Assembly: GCF_009604405.1 (NCBI RefSeq)
Contig: NZ_WEGK01000002.1
Location: 666,807 to 730,806, forward strand
Source: Nocardia macrotermitis
GTDB taxonomy: Bacteria > Actinomycetota > Actinomycetes > Mycobacteriales > Mycobacteriaceae
DNA length: 64,000 bases
Reading direction: 5' to 3'
Position 1 is the stretch's first letter. Every line of letters begins with the position of its first letter. The position numbers and the translations under genes are program-made. This document shows positions 1 to 8,037 of the stretch, in pieces. Under the pieces are notes generated by a model. It made no database searches, had not been told where the DNA came from, and saw only the letters and a program-made list of their open reading frames with translations.

Positions 1-149
1 ACCGTATCCAGGCCGCGGTGGCGGCGGATTCGGCGACGCCCTGGGCGGAGGAGTTGCGGCGGGAGCTGCCCGCGTTCTTCACCGAACGTGACGAGGTGTT
101 CATGCGTTCCGCGCCCGCGTCGGAGGAGCTGGGCGAGCCGGGGGTGTGA
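1..149 (+). CDS. C-terminal end of an unidentified protein (partial)
   Basis: An open frame enters from the left edge and ends at TGA 147-149, giving a 48-residue tail that ends EELGEPGV. It is charged, with AEELRREL followed by FFTERDEV, so probably helical. The bulk of the gene is outside the window and I do not recognise the family. Codon use is GC-rich in third positions like the neighbours, which supports real coding. Confidence 0.5.
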   Translation, partial: RIQAAVAADSATPWAEELRRELPAFFTERDEVFMRSAPASEELGEPGV

Positions 150-217
150 GTTTCGCCGTGCGTGTGATGGTTCACAGAGCGATGTGTATCGGTGGGGGTG
201 CGGATTAGGGTTCCGAT

Positions 218-1264
218 ATGCGTTGGGGTCGTCGGGGTGTTCGATCAGATCGGTTCGCGGGTGTGGATATCTATGTATTCCACAGGGCGGCAACGGAACT
301 CGGGTTCGAGCTGGATGCGGCGCAGGGGCGTGCGGCGGCTGCGCTCGCTGCGGGGGATCGGAGTCTGTATCTCTGGGGGCCGGTGGGACGCGGTAAGAGT
401 TGGTTGATGGCAACGTATTTCGACGCGTTGCCGGACGGGCGGAAGTTGCGGGTTCATTTCCACGAGTTCTTCCGGGATCTGCACGGGGCCATCCGGGCCA
501 ACGGCAATGATCTGTCGGCGGCGTTGGATGATCTGCTCGGTGCGCGAGATGTGTTGTGTTTCGACGAGTTTCACGTTCACGACGTCGCGGATGGCAAGTT
601 CATCTCGCGGTTGCTGGGTGAGCTGTTCGATAGAGATATCCGGCTGATCGTGACCTCGAACTATCCGCCCCGAGCGCTGCTGCCCAACCCGCTGTTCCAC
701 GACGATTTCGTGCCGACGATCGAGTTGATCGAGCAAGCGTTGACGGTGCTCGCCGTGGACGGCCCCGTCGACTATCGCACCACCGGTGGGCACGAGACCG
801 GGTTCGCCGCTGGATGGTGGGTCAGCCCCGGTACATCCGAGCAGCTCGAGCGCCTCGGACTCCATCCGCCCGGACCGGACGAATCCCGCACCCTCGCACC
901 GACCGGACATCCGATCCGGGTGACTCGCGCGGCCGAATCCGTGCTGTGGATCGACTTCGCCGAACTATGCGAAACAGCCACCGCCCCAACCGATTACCTC
1001 GCCCTGTCCCGTGATTTCCCGCAGTGGGTGGTCAGCGGCGTCCCCGCCCTCCGAACCATCGACCGCGAACCCGCACAACGCTTCGCCAACGTCGTCGACG
1101 TCCTCTACGACCGCGACGTCACCCCGATATTCCTCGCCACCACCCCACTCACCACCCTCACCGCCGACGCCCGCCTCCCCGTCGACATCGAGCGAATCAT
1201 GAGCCGACTCGGCCAGCTCGGCCGCCGTGAACTCGATTCCGCCGGGATCGCGACGCACCGCTGA
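218..1264 (+). CDS. ZapE/AFG1-family P-loop ATPase
   Basis: A 348-residue AAA-type ATPase. Walker A is GPVGRGKS (residues 54-61) and Walker B is VLCFDEF (about 112-118), followed by the FHVHDVAD and VTSNYPP segments usual in the AFG1/ZapE family (cell-division ZapE in bacteria, Lace1/AFG1 in mitochondria). The C-terminal half carries a conserved-looking DREPAQRF region. An AGGG lies about 8 bases before ATG 218; an in-frame GTG at 263 (protein starting VDIYVFHRA) is an alternative, because family similarity begins there. It is monocistronic and converges on the next gene across a strong hairpin. The partner protein is unknown. Confidence 0.85.
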   Translation: MRWGRRGVRSDRFAGVDIYVFHRAATELGFELDAAQGRAAAALAAGDRSLYLWGPVGRGKSWLMATYFDALPDGRKLRVHFHEFFRDLHGAIRANGNDLSAALDDLLGARDVLCFDEFHVHDVADGKFISRLLGELFDRDIRLIVTSNYPPRALLPNPLFHDDFVPTIELIEQALTVLAVDGPVDYRTTGGHETGFAAGWWVSPGTSEQLERLGLHPPGPDESRTLAPTGHPIRVTRAAESVLWIDFAELCETATAPTDYLALSRDFPQWVVSGVPALRTIDREPAQRFANVVDVLYDRDVTPIFLATTPLTTLTADARLPVDIERIMSRLGQLGRRELDSAGIATHR

Positions 1265-1317
1265 GCTTTCGGAGGCTCGTGGGCTGGCTGTATTCGTCGG
1301 GAGGGTATCAACGAGTT

Positions 1318-1346
1318 GCGCTCACCTCCGGGGCGGAGGTGAGCGC
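1318..1346. terminator. Bidirectional terminator hairpin
   Basis: A perfect 13-bp inverted repeat, GCGCTCACCTCCG (1318-1330) and its complement (1334-1346) with a 3-base loop, lies between two convergent genes (stops at 1264 and 1355). There is no long T run, as is usual in high-GC actinobacteria. Confidence 0.75.
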
Positions 1347-1354
1347 TGGTGTCG

Positions 1355-2269
1355 TCAGGTGAGGACGTCGGTGATCGTGGTCGCGGTGAGGGCTTGGTGG
1401 AACCAGGTGCGGAGCTTGTCGGTGTCCTGGCAGGATCGGATCTGTTGTTCGGCTTCGTCGGGGACTGTGATCTCGCGACTCCGGAGCAGGTCCAGGATGT
1501 TCTCGATGATCATGGTCTTGCCCCTGGCCTCGCCTTCGACGCGGCCTTCGACGCGGCCTTCGACGCGGCCTTCGGCGCGGAGGCGTTGGGCGGTTTCTCC
1601 CTTGAAGAAGGAGAGGTTGATGCTCATCAGGTCACTCCATTTCTTGGCTGCGGCTGAGCCGCTGAGGCCCAGTTCGGTCAGTTCGGTGAATACGGTGGAT
1701 TCATCATCGGGGCCTAGTTGTCGCATCGCGGCTGCGAGTGCATCCAGTATCGCACCGATGTCGGGTTCGTTGACGTGGGTGATGGCGGAGAGGGTGGCCA
1801 GGGGGATGTCGGAGGCGGCCTCGTCGGGGTCGGTGACGGCCGGGACGTTGTGTGGGCCCAGGACCAGTGGTTTCACTGTCAGGCTCGGCCATTGGGGGAG
1901 GCCGAGGGAGATTGGTTGTGCGGCCCATGCGGCCGTGGCGCGGTCTCGGCAGACGATCACCAGGACGACCGGCATCTTGTAGGTCGCGTGCAGGTAGGCC
2001 GCGTAGTACGCCCAGGCGCTGAGTTTGTCGGGGTCCTTGTCGTTCTGTGCCTCCATGGCGAGCAGGAAAGGGCCGTCGGTGTCGGTGGTGATCGCGATCA
2101 GGCTGTCGATACGCCGTTCCAGTGGGCGATGTTCGGACAGGTCGTTGGTGTAGATCGAGACTTCTGTGGGGGTGCCGAAAGGGAGAGCGAGGCGCTTGAA
2201 GGCGCGACCGAAGACTCCCGGATCTTCTTGGAACAGGCGATGCATCGCCTCGTGAGGTTTGCCGACCAT
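1355..2269 (-). CDS. Rpn-like PD-(D/E)XK nuclease-family protein
   Basis: About 304 residues when started at the ATG giving MVGKPHEAMHRLFQ, where actinobacterial relatives begin as I remember them; the frame stays open further upstream (to 2524) but that part is Pro/Arg-rich noise. Visible are RRIDSLIAI and a later LLAMEAQNDKD segment, an E-x-Q signature of Rpn/PD-(D/E)XK transposase-like proteins, plus the WPSLTVKPLVLGP and SAITH segments. Near residue 235 is a run of EGRV repeats encoded by 12-bp tandem repeats. Relatives are often duplicated in Nocardia and Streptomyces, and a related fragment lies at the right end of this window. The function is uncertain. Confidence 0.75.
   Translation of the reverse strand: MVGKPHEAMHRLFQEDPGVFGRAFKRLALPFGTPTEVSIYTNDLSEHRPLERRIDSLIAITTDTDGPFLLAMEAQNDKDPDKLSAWAYYAAYLHATYKMPVVLVIVCRDRATAAWAAQPISLGLPQWPSLTVKPLVLGPHNVPAVTDPDEAASDIPLATLSAITHVNEPDIGAILDALAAAMRQLGPDDESTVFTELTELGLSGSAAAKKWSDLMSINLSFFKGETAQRLRAEGRVEGRVEGRVEGEARGKTMIIENILDLLRSREITVPDEAEQQIRSCQDTDKLRTWFHQALTATTITDVLT
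1532..1579. repeat. Four 12-bp tandem repeats inside the Rpn-like gene
   Basis: GCCTTCGACGCG is repeated at 1532, 1544 and 1556, with a one-mismatch fourth unit at 1568. On the coding strand each unit encodes a charged tetrapeptide (EGRV type). Gain or loss of units would stay in frame. Confidence 0.85.
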
Positions 2270-2560
2270 GAGGCGAAGATATGCGCGAAATATGTTCTGG
2301 GGCCACATGATTCGATGGATTCGTGTGTGGTCCACCACAGGGCGGTCCGTGCTGGACCGTTGGTGGGCGGTCCGTGCTGGACCGCCGGTGAATTCGGTGG
2401 CTTTTTGTATCGGGGGTTGGTGAGGGGAGGGGAGGGGGTAACGTCGGCGGGAACCGGGCACGGTTGGCGGTCGGCGCACAGGTGCGGTGGGTGGTGGGCG
2501 TGTTCGGTCCTCGGCCGTGGGCATCGGGCGTACCGGTCGGGGCTATCGCTAGGAGCGTTC

Positions 2561-2749
2561 ATGACCTTGGCCAGTACCGGGGATGTCGATCAGGCAGTTG
2601 CGTTTGCGGACGTTCGGGCTGCCGAGAAGGCGGCGGAACTCGAGCGGAATGTGTTGGCGGCGAAGACCGTTGCCGTCTACGCACAGGATGCCGCCGAGTG
2701 TGTGGATCTGCTCGCTATGCTCGGGTTGGATCTGGCCGACTTGAAGTAG
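2561..2749 (+). CDS. Small acidic helical protein, unknown function
   Basis: A 62-residue protein starting at ATG 2561, preceded by AGGAG at about 8 bases. It is rich in Ala, Asp, Glu and Leu, without Trp, and ends LLAMLGLDLADLK, probably all-helical. A longer in-frame upstream extension lacks coding character. It faces a hairpin terminator and then the convergent EspG operon. I do not recognise the family. Confidence 0.55.
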   Translation: MTLASTGDVDQAVAFADVRAAEKAAELERNVLAAKTVAVYAQDAAECVDLLAMLGLDLADLK

Positions 2750-2759
2750 AACGGCTGTC

Positions 2760-2795
2760 GATCGGCGGGCCGGATGGAAGTTCGGTCCGCCGATC
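2760..2795. terminator. Bidirectional terminator hairpin
   Basis: Arms 2760-2772 and 2783-2795 match in 12 of 13 positions (GATCGGCGGGCCG against the complement of CGGTCCGCCGATC). It lies between the small + gene ending 2749 and the - strand EspG operon ending 2814. Confidence 0.65.
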
Positions 2796-2813
2796 AGCTG
2801 TGCTGCGGAAGTA

Positions 2814-3596
2814 TTACGAGGGGCGGCGGGTGCGGAGGTGGGATTCGTGTTCGCGGTCTTCGCGGTAGTAGGTGGCCGTTAGTTTTGTTATGCGGTTTAC
2901 TTCTGCGGCAAGGGATTTGGGGGTTATGGGTTTGGCTACTATGGGGTCGGTGGTTTTCACGTAGTAGCGGCCGTCGGGGTAGTCCATCCACCAGAAGGAG
3001 CGGCCGGGGGTGCGGCGGGCGTCGAGGGCGGGGCCGGGGAAGATCATCACTTCGCCGTAGGCGGTGCGGGGGCGGTCGAAGACGCGGTCCAGGCGGTCGG
3101 TGAGGGAGGGGCCGCGGCGGACGGGGTTGAGGCGGTCGCGTTCCAGGTCGTCGCGGCGGATCTCCAGGGCGGGTTGGGCGCCGGGTCTGCGTTTGGGCAG
3201 GGATTCGACCGCGTACTCGCCGATTTGCGTTGCGGCGCAATACTTCACGACGACCTCGCCGCCGGAGTCGGGCGCGGTGCCGGGGAGTTGGACGATGACC
3301 GCACCGGCGTCGTCGCGGACCGCGGCGTGGAAACGGTAGATCTGGTCGTGGTCAGGGCCGCCGAAACCCTTGGCCTCCACCCGCGCATCGGGATTGACCA
3401 GGACCGCGAGCGCGCGTTCGAGGTCGGGATCGTACTTGGTGAGCAGCGATTGGACCGCCGCCTCGCGGGCTCGCTTCAGATCGTCGAAATCCTCGATATC
3501 GGTGCGATGCTGTAGTGGGTAGGGCAGGCGGTCGCGACCGTATGCGGCCCAGAGGATTTCGAACTCCAGGCCGGTGAATCTAATACTTCGGGGCAT
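2814..3596 (-). CDS. EspG-family ESX secretion-associated chaperone
   Basis: A 260-residue protein with the EspG-type opening FTGLEFEILWAAYGRDRLPYP and a later EVVVKYCAA strand and GRYYVKTT-like C-terminal region. EspG proteins are cytosolic chaperones that hold PE/PPE-type substrates for type VII (ESX) secretion. ATG 3596 is preferred because GGTGGAG lies 7 bases upstream; a GTG four codons earlier is possible. It overlaps the PPE-like gene by 17 bases and is the last gene of the operon 5904-2814. The substrate is inferred to be the PPE-like neighbour. No ESX core genes (EccB-E, MycP) are in the window. Confidence 0.85.
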   Translation of the reverse strand: MPRSIRFTGLEFEILWAAYGRDRLPYPLQHRTDIEDFDDLKRAREAAVQSLLTKYDPDLERALAVLVNPDARVEAKGFGGPDHDQIYRFHAAVRDDAGAVIVQLPGTAPDSGGEVVVKYCAATQIGEYAVESLPKRRPGAQPALEIRRDDLERDRLNPVRRGPSLTDRLDRVFDRPRTAYGEVMIFPGPALDARRTPGRSFWWMDYPDGRYYVKTTDPIVAKPITPKSLAAEVNRITKLTATYYREDREHESHLRTRRPS

Positions 3597-4947
3597 CGTA
3601 GTCTCCACCGATCACGGGCGGTACGTATTTGCGGTCCTCATCCAGGCCGGTCAGCTGGTCGCCGTGCTCCTGGGTGACGAGATAGTCGGGTACACCGGAC
3701 TTTTCGGCGTCCTCGGACTTCTTGCCCTGGCCGGGCGCGCCCATCCCCGTCAGGCCGGAGGTGCCGGATCGGGCGGCCGCGGCGGCGGCGCGCTCGGCGG
3801 CAGCGGCGGCCTGTGCGGTGCCCGAGGTGCCCGGGATGCTGCGGCCCGGCGTGGCGGAGGTGGAACCGGGTTGGTTGCCGGTGCCGGAATAGGTTGGGCT
3901 GCTGGTGGATTGGAGTCCGCTGCCGGAGTAGTTGGAGGTGTCGGCGGTGTTCGGGGTGTATTGGGTGGCGTTCGGGTTGTAGCCCGCCGTCGAGGTGGAC
4001 TGGGGTCCGGTGGCCGAGGTGTTCGCGGAATCGCTCGGGCCGGTGGATTGTTGGCTCGAGGTCTGCGATGGGCCGGATGCGCCGCCGTGCTGGGTCTGGT
4101 CGCTGCCCGGGCCGCTGGCTCCCGAGGCCGACGGGCCCGACGCGGCAGGGCCCGAGGATTGGCTGGGGCCGGTTGCGTTGGTGGGCTGCACAGTCGGGCC
4201 CGAGACGCCGGATGGGCCGGATGCCGCCGGACCTGGGCCCGAGTCGGCGATCTTCGGTGCCGTGGGCAGATACGGGACGCCGGTGTCGGTCTGGCTGGCG
4301 ACCGGGCCGTAGACGGTGTTGAGGATGCGGCGGGCTTCCTGGGTGGCCTCGTCCTTGTTGTGGTCGTTGATCTTCATGACGCCGTCGGTGGGGAGGGTTT
4401 TGCCCGCCGGGGTTGTCGTCACGGTGACGCCGGGCATGAGGTTTCTGGTTTCCTCGATGCCTGTCTTCATCTCCGACAGCTTGAGGCTGATATACGTCGA
4501 AGCCTTCTGAAGATGTGCGGACCGGTTGGAGTAATTGTTCACCGCGTCGACAGCAGCTTTGGCAGCCGCCCCGCGCCAGCCGGAATGACCGCCGTCGCCG
4601 TTTATCGTTCGGGTGAACTGCTGCTGAAATTGAGCGAACGTGCCGGTCAGGGCCATGCCCAGGTTTGCCCATCCGGTGACAGCGTCATCAACAGCCTTGA
4701 TGCTCATGGAATTCACCGATTCTTGCATAGTGGTGAGTTCCATGCTGTCGTAGTTGTCTGGCGTCGTGATCTTCTTCGGCTGGAGATCGCTGGAGAATTC
4801 GGTGTCGTAGTTTCCCTGGCGTTCAGTCTTGTATATCCAGTCCCGGTCCTTGTTCCACTGTTCCTGGGCTTGGATGATCTTGCTCTTGTACGAGTTGTAA
4901 CTGTCGTCGTCGCCGAAGAAGTTCTCAATATCCTGAAGTATGCCCAT
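3580..4947 (-). CDS. PPE/WXG-like ESX substrate with low-complexity tail
   Basis: A 455-residue protein. The N-terminal ~210 residues are predicted helical with a W-x-G turn (SGWRGAAAKAA near residue 122), as in WXG100/PPE proteins. From about residue 220 the protein becomes a Ser/Gly/Pro/Thr/Gln-rich low-complexity region (ASGPSG-type repeats) and ends with a short charged tail. There is no signal peptide, consistent with type VII export. The start codon overlaps the upstream stop (TAATG), implying translational coupling, and the downstream EspG gene overlaps its end. The PPE assignment rests on architecture and neighbours rather than a strict PPE motif. Confidence 0.7.
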   Translation of the reverse strand: MGILQDIENFFGDDDSYNSYKSKIIQAQEQWNKDRDWIYKTERQGNYDTEFSSDLQPKKITTPDNYDSMELTTMQESVNSMSIKAVDDAVTGWANLGMALTGTFAQFQQQFTRTINGDGGHSGWRGAAAKAAVDAVNNYSNRSAHLQKASTYISLKLSEMKTGIEETRNLMPGVTVTTTPAGKTLPTDGVMKINDHNKDEATQEARRILNTVYGPVASQTDTGVPYLPTAPKIADSGPGPAASGPSGVSGPTVQPTNATGPSQSSGPAASGPSASGASGPGSDQTQHGGASGPSQTSSQQSTGPSDSANTSATGPQSTSTAGYNPNATQYTPNTADTSNYSGSGLQSTSSPTYSGTGNQPGSTSATPGRSIPGTSGTAQAAAAAERAAAAAARSGTSGLTGMGAPGQGKKSEDAEKSGVPDYLVTQEHGDQLTGLDEDRKYVPPVIGGDYDAPKY

Positions 4948-5318
4948 TATGGAATCATCTTTTCAATCTTGGCGCGCTGCTCCTCGTCTAACGCGACGTA
5001 GTTTGCAATCGCCTTGGCCACAACCTCTTTCGCGGTCTTGGCTGCATCGATGTGCTGTAGGAGAATGACGTCTATCGACTGGTCGGTTCCGGTGATCAGT
5101 TCGGAATACTTCTTCTCCAGGATTTTACTGGAATTGAAGTTGCCGAATCCTGTCATGTGACCCATGCGGTTCATGGAACTCAGTGCATCCTGAAGATTTT
5201 CTATGTGGTTGTCGCAAACTTTATCCAACCCTTTTCCTGTTTCGGGATCCAGATAGAGTTCGCCGGAGTTCGCCCGGGCGAGCAGCGTTTTCCATTCGTT
5301 GGGGTTGATCCCATCCAT
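4947..5318 (-). CDS. Small helical ESX-operon protein, unknown function
   Basis: A 123-residue protein starting at ATG 5318 (product MDGINPNEWKTLLA), preceded by GGGGAG at about 7 bases. An in-frame upstream extension overlaps the lipoprotein gene and is rejected. It is Lys/Glu/Asn-rich and probably alpha-helical, with a conserved-looking LYLDPETGKGLDKVCDNHI stretch; the GELYLDPE segment resembles the openings of mycolate-actinomycete proteins found before PPE-like genes. There is no signal peptide. Its position between the lipoprotein and the PPE-like gene suggests a PE-like partner role; this is inference. Confidence 0.7.
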   Translation of the reverse strand: MDGINPNEWKTLLARANSGELYLDPETGKGLDKVCDNHIENLQDALSSMNRMGHMTGFGNFNSSKILEKKYSELITGTDQSIDVILLQHIDAAKTAKEVVAKAIANYVALDEEQRAKIEKMIP

Positions 5319-5331
5319 CACGCTTCTCCCC

Positions 5332-5904
5332 TCACGCGCTGGGGATGTACTGGGCCAACCCGTCCGCGAGTCGACGCACAATTGTGCAGGGGTCGCCCAA
5401 GCCGGGCGTTCCGTACCGATTCAGTACGTCGAAGTCGACTGTGCCGTCGGGGATTTGCACACTGATCGAGCAGCCGAGGGCGTTGAGCGCACCAGCGTGT
5501 TGATACTGGAGCGCTTGATGGTCTCCCACAGTGGTGGGGGCGAAACCCTGGTAGTCGGACCGCTGCCGATACTCGTCAAGAGTGTGGTGCGACGTGAAGA
5601 TGGTGAAGTCGTAAGTCTTGTCCGACGACTTCCAACCGCAGACCTTCCAGCCATCGAAGGTGGTTCCAGAGACTTTGTCGCTCTTGGAGGTCGTGTCGAG
5701 TCCCAATGTCGAGACTGCCGAGTCGGGGACTGTGCATGGGTCCCACTTCGGCTGTGCGGGGTCTGTGGCGCTCGCCACGGCCGACGCACTGGTCGCAACG
5801 TCCGTGGTCGGCGACGCCGTAGTCGACTTCCCACACCCCGCCAACGCCAGCCCCGCCGCGGCGAGCAGTGCCACCACTCCGAATGTCTTCCGCGTCTGGC
5901 TCAT
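5332..5904 (-). CDS. DUF3558-family lipoprotein
   Basis: A 190-residue lipoprotein. The N-terminus MSQTRKTFGVV leads into a hydrophobic stretch and a lipobox L-A-G-C with Cys24 as lipidation site, then a Ser/Thr/Ala linker. The mature part has the DPC...VPDSAV opening and a second DPCTIVRRLAD near the end, typical of DUF3558 proteins. ATG 5904 is chosen because GAGGAGGG precedes it; the longer reading would bury the signal peptide. It is the first gene of the ESX-accessory operon, 13 bases before the next start. It is probably anchored outside the cytoplasmic membrane. Confidence 0.88.
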   Translation of the reverse strand: MSQTRKTFGVVALLAAAGLALAGCGKSTTASPTTDVATSASAVASATDPAQPKWDPCTVPDSAVSTLGLDTTSKSDKVSGTTFDGWKVCGWKSSDKTYDFTIFTSHHTLDEYRQRSDYQGFAPTTVGDHQALQYQHAGALNALGCSISVQIPDGTVDFDVLNRYGTPGLGDPCTIVRRLADGLAQYIPSA

Positions 5905-6068
5905 CTGCTGCCCTCCTCGTCGGCGAAGCCATGACAATGAGGGCTGATCAGCGCATCCCCCAAACTCTGGGGGCAACCTTACCGGGGATTCCAGTACGGT
6001 GACAACGACTATGCGTCTGTGGGGAAGCTATGACCTGCGTAACAGGTGAGGAGCCGATCGGGGTGGGC

Positions 6069-6098
6069 CGTGGGGATCGAGACGGCTCGATCCCCACG
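6069..6098 (-). terminator. Terminator hairpin after the XRE/DUF397 operon
   Basis: A perfect 13-bp inverted repeat CGTGGGGATCGAG (6069-6081) with a 4-base ACGG loop and its complement (6086-6098). It lies just past the DUF397 stop and before the promoter region of the ESX operon. Confidence 0.75.
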
Positions 6099-6110
6099 GG
6101 CGATGGGCGA

Positions 6111-6317
6111 TCAGGCTCGATCGAAGTGGCCGGTCCGGACGTTCGCGTTGAACGCGTCCCACTCTTCGGGGGCGAAGACCAGGGCCGGGCCGGTGGGATT
6201 CTTCGAGTCGCGCACGCCTACCGAACCCGCGGTGAGGTGGGCGATCTCGACGCAGGCCGTGGTTTCCTTGCTGCGGCTGGATTTGAACCAGTGTGCTTGG
6301 GACAGTTCGTGATTCAT
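6111..6317 (-). CDS. DUF397 protein
   Basis: A 68-residue protein with the DUF397 pattern WFKSSRS, then CVEIA, VRDSKNP and an FAPEEWDAF finish. Its ATG overlaps the stop of the upstream XRE gene (ATGA), so it is probably translationally coupled. XRE (Scr1)/DUF397 pairs are abundant in Streptomyces and Nocardia, and some behave as toxin-antitoxin-like or developmental regulators. The function here is unproven. Confidence 0.92.
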   Translation of the reverse strand: MNHELSQAHWFKSSRSKETTACVEIAHLTAGSVGVRDSKNPTGPALVFAPEEWDAFNANVRTGHFDRA

Positions 6318-7198
6318 GCTCGATACTCCCCTGCGATCCGGCCCATGAGGGCCCTGGACTCATGCTGGTTCAAGGCTACGCGGTCCAGCTCGCCGATCGC
6401 CTTCGTATAGGAATTCACCTCGGTCTCGCGTTCCAGATAGCGATCTTCGGTGAAACCTTCCACGTAGACCACCGGGGGTTCGGTCGAGCGGGTCGAGGGA
6501 AGCCGGTCGAATTCGAGCAGCACGAACGGACCGAGGTGCAGCCCGAGATTGCTGCCCGCGCCCTGCGGGACGATTCGGATCGACACGTTCGGCCGGCGAC
6601 TGAGCCGATCCAGGTGGAGCATCTGCCGATCCATCACGGCCGCGCCGCCCACCGGGTGGTGCAGGGTCGCTTCCAACAGGAACATGGCCACTTCGAACTT
6701 GTTGTCCTGCAAGCGTTCCTGTCGGCGGACCGTCATCTCGACGCGCCGTTCGATGTCGGCGCTCGAGTCGTCCGGATGGATGGTCCATTCTCCGGCGCGA
6801 CGGTAGTCGACGGTCTGCAACAGGCCCGGAACCATGATGTTCTGGAACGAGGTCAACCGGTTGGCCGCCTCCTCCAGCCCGTAGTAGTGCTCGACCCCGG
6901 CGGTCAGCAGGTCCGCATAGGCCCGCCACCACTTGCCGCCGGATTTCGTTGCCTCCCTTGCCTCTTGGCCCAACTCCAGCAGCAGTCTCCGCTCGTCGTC
7001 CGAGACGCCGTAGAGGTTGCAGAGTTCGTTGATGTGCAGGCCGGTGATGCGGGTGGCCTGGCCGTCCTCGAGTCTGCCGATGGACTGCGGGGAGAGTTCG
7101 ACGGCCCGGGCGGCGGCGGATTGGCTGAGTTTGGCTGCGTCCCTGAGCTTTCGGAGTCGGCGACCGAGCGAGCGTCGCGCAAGTGTCGATCCTGCCAT
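6314..7198 (-). CDS. Scr1-type XRE regulator (HTH plus DUF5753)
   Basis: A 294-residue protein. An N-terminal helix-turn-helix (about residues 8-62, with LSQSAAARAVELSPQSIGRLE) is followed by the long DUF5753 domain: WWRAYADL, YYGLEEAA, VPGLLQTVDYRR and VNSYTKAIGELD near the end. ATG 7198 is preceded by GAGGG at about 8 bases. It is the partner of the overlapping DUF397 gene. It is likely a cytosolic DNA-binding regulator whose activity depends on the partner; no operator was identified. Confidence 0.92.
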   Translation of the reverse strand: MAGSTLARRSLGRRLRKLRDAAKLSQSAAARAVELSPQSIGRLEDGQATRITGLHINELCNLYGVSDDERRLLLELGQEAREATKSGGKWWRAYADLLTAGVEHYYGLEEAANRLTSFQNIMVPGLLQTVDYRRAGEWTIHPDDSSADIERRVEMTVRRQERLQDNKFEVAMFLLEATLHHPVGGAAVMDRQMLHLDRLSRRPNVSIRIVPQGAGSNLGLHLGPFVLLEFDRLPSTRSTEPPVVYVEGFTEDRYLERETEVNSYTKAIGELDRVALNQHESRALMGRIAGEYRA

Positions 7199-7629
7199 GG
7201 CATATCCCTCACTGTCTGGTGTCGTTGGTGCTGCCCTCGCCGGTGAACCAGGTGAATTCCGTGCAGGAATGCCGTTTCTGGAACGCCTCGCGCCGCAATG
7301 CATCGTCGCCGCACGGCAGTTTTCTGGAAAATCCGTTACGGAAAATTCCGGAGTGGAAAACCGAAATGCGGAAAAGCGATGTGGGGGTACTATCGGTACC
7401 TGAACGCTCCGGGTGGGGGTGGAATTCGGGGTGGGGGTAGCACTGGATAACTCTCCTGTCTCTGGGGACATAGTAGGTCCTGATGTTCTGCTGCGCTATA
7501 ACTTTGTCGACAGATCAGTAGTACACGGGAGAGCGCATTGTCCAGGAGAATGGAACGGTACCAAAGTCGCGGTGTTCCAGAGTGACTGGAACATTCGCAT
7601 GCGTTCCGAAATACGAAGGAGGAAATACG

Positions 7630-7884
7630 TTGCGCGGCAATCCGGTATTTCACGACTATCCGCCGAATCCGTTGACGCCCGAGCGGATGCATCACGAACT
7701 ACACATGTCCCGGCACGCGGACTGCACGCCGGAGACGTGCGCGATGATCTGGTACTGCCGGGGCAGGCTGATCGAGCTCGGGCGGCTGAATGCGAACGAC
7801 GCGCCGGGGCAGTGCTCGATGTGCCGGGACGAAGACCCGAGCAGAGCGACGAGCGACAGAGCCGCCTCGAACAGAGCTGCCTAG
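7630..7884 (+). CDS. Small Cys/His-rich protein with TTG start
   Basis: An 84-residue protein. The start is TTG 7630 because an excellent ribosome-binding site (AAGGAGGA, 7616-7623) sits 6 bases upstream; a longer reading from 7582 would bury that site. The core has MHHELHMSRHADCTPETC followed by WYCRGRLIELGRL and a late CSMC pair. The five Cys plus nearby His could bind zinc; this is inference. Similar small proteins accompany XRE/DUF397 genes in Nocardia as I recall. It is monocistronic with a terminator 67 bases after the stop. Confidence 0.75.
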   Translation: MRGNPVFHDYPPNPLTPERMHHELHMSRHADCTPETCAMIWYCRGRLIELGRLNANDAPGQCSMCRDEDPSRATSDRAASNRAA

Positions 7885-7950
7885 AGAACTGGAGATGCCG
7901 AACCCGCTGGGGGATACGAGGATCCGATCAGCGAGGGGCGGATCCGGCCG

Positions 7951-7978
7951 CCGGGCGGACCAGGTGCGGTCCGCCCGG
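7951..7978. terminator. Bidirectional terminator hairpin
   Basis: A perfect 11-bp inverted repeat, CCGGGCGGACC (7951-7961) and GGTCCGCCCGG (7968-7978), lies between convergent genes ending at 7884 (+) and 8038 (-). Confidence 0.7.
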
Positions 7979-8037
7979 GCAACCAGGATTCAGCGGCTGG
8001 CATCCAGCGGCTGGAAGGGCAACCGAGGCAGTGGAAC

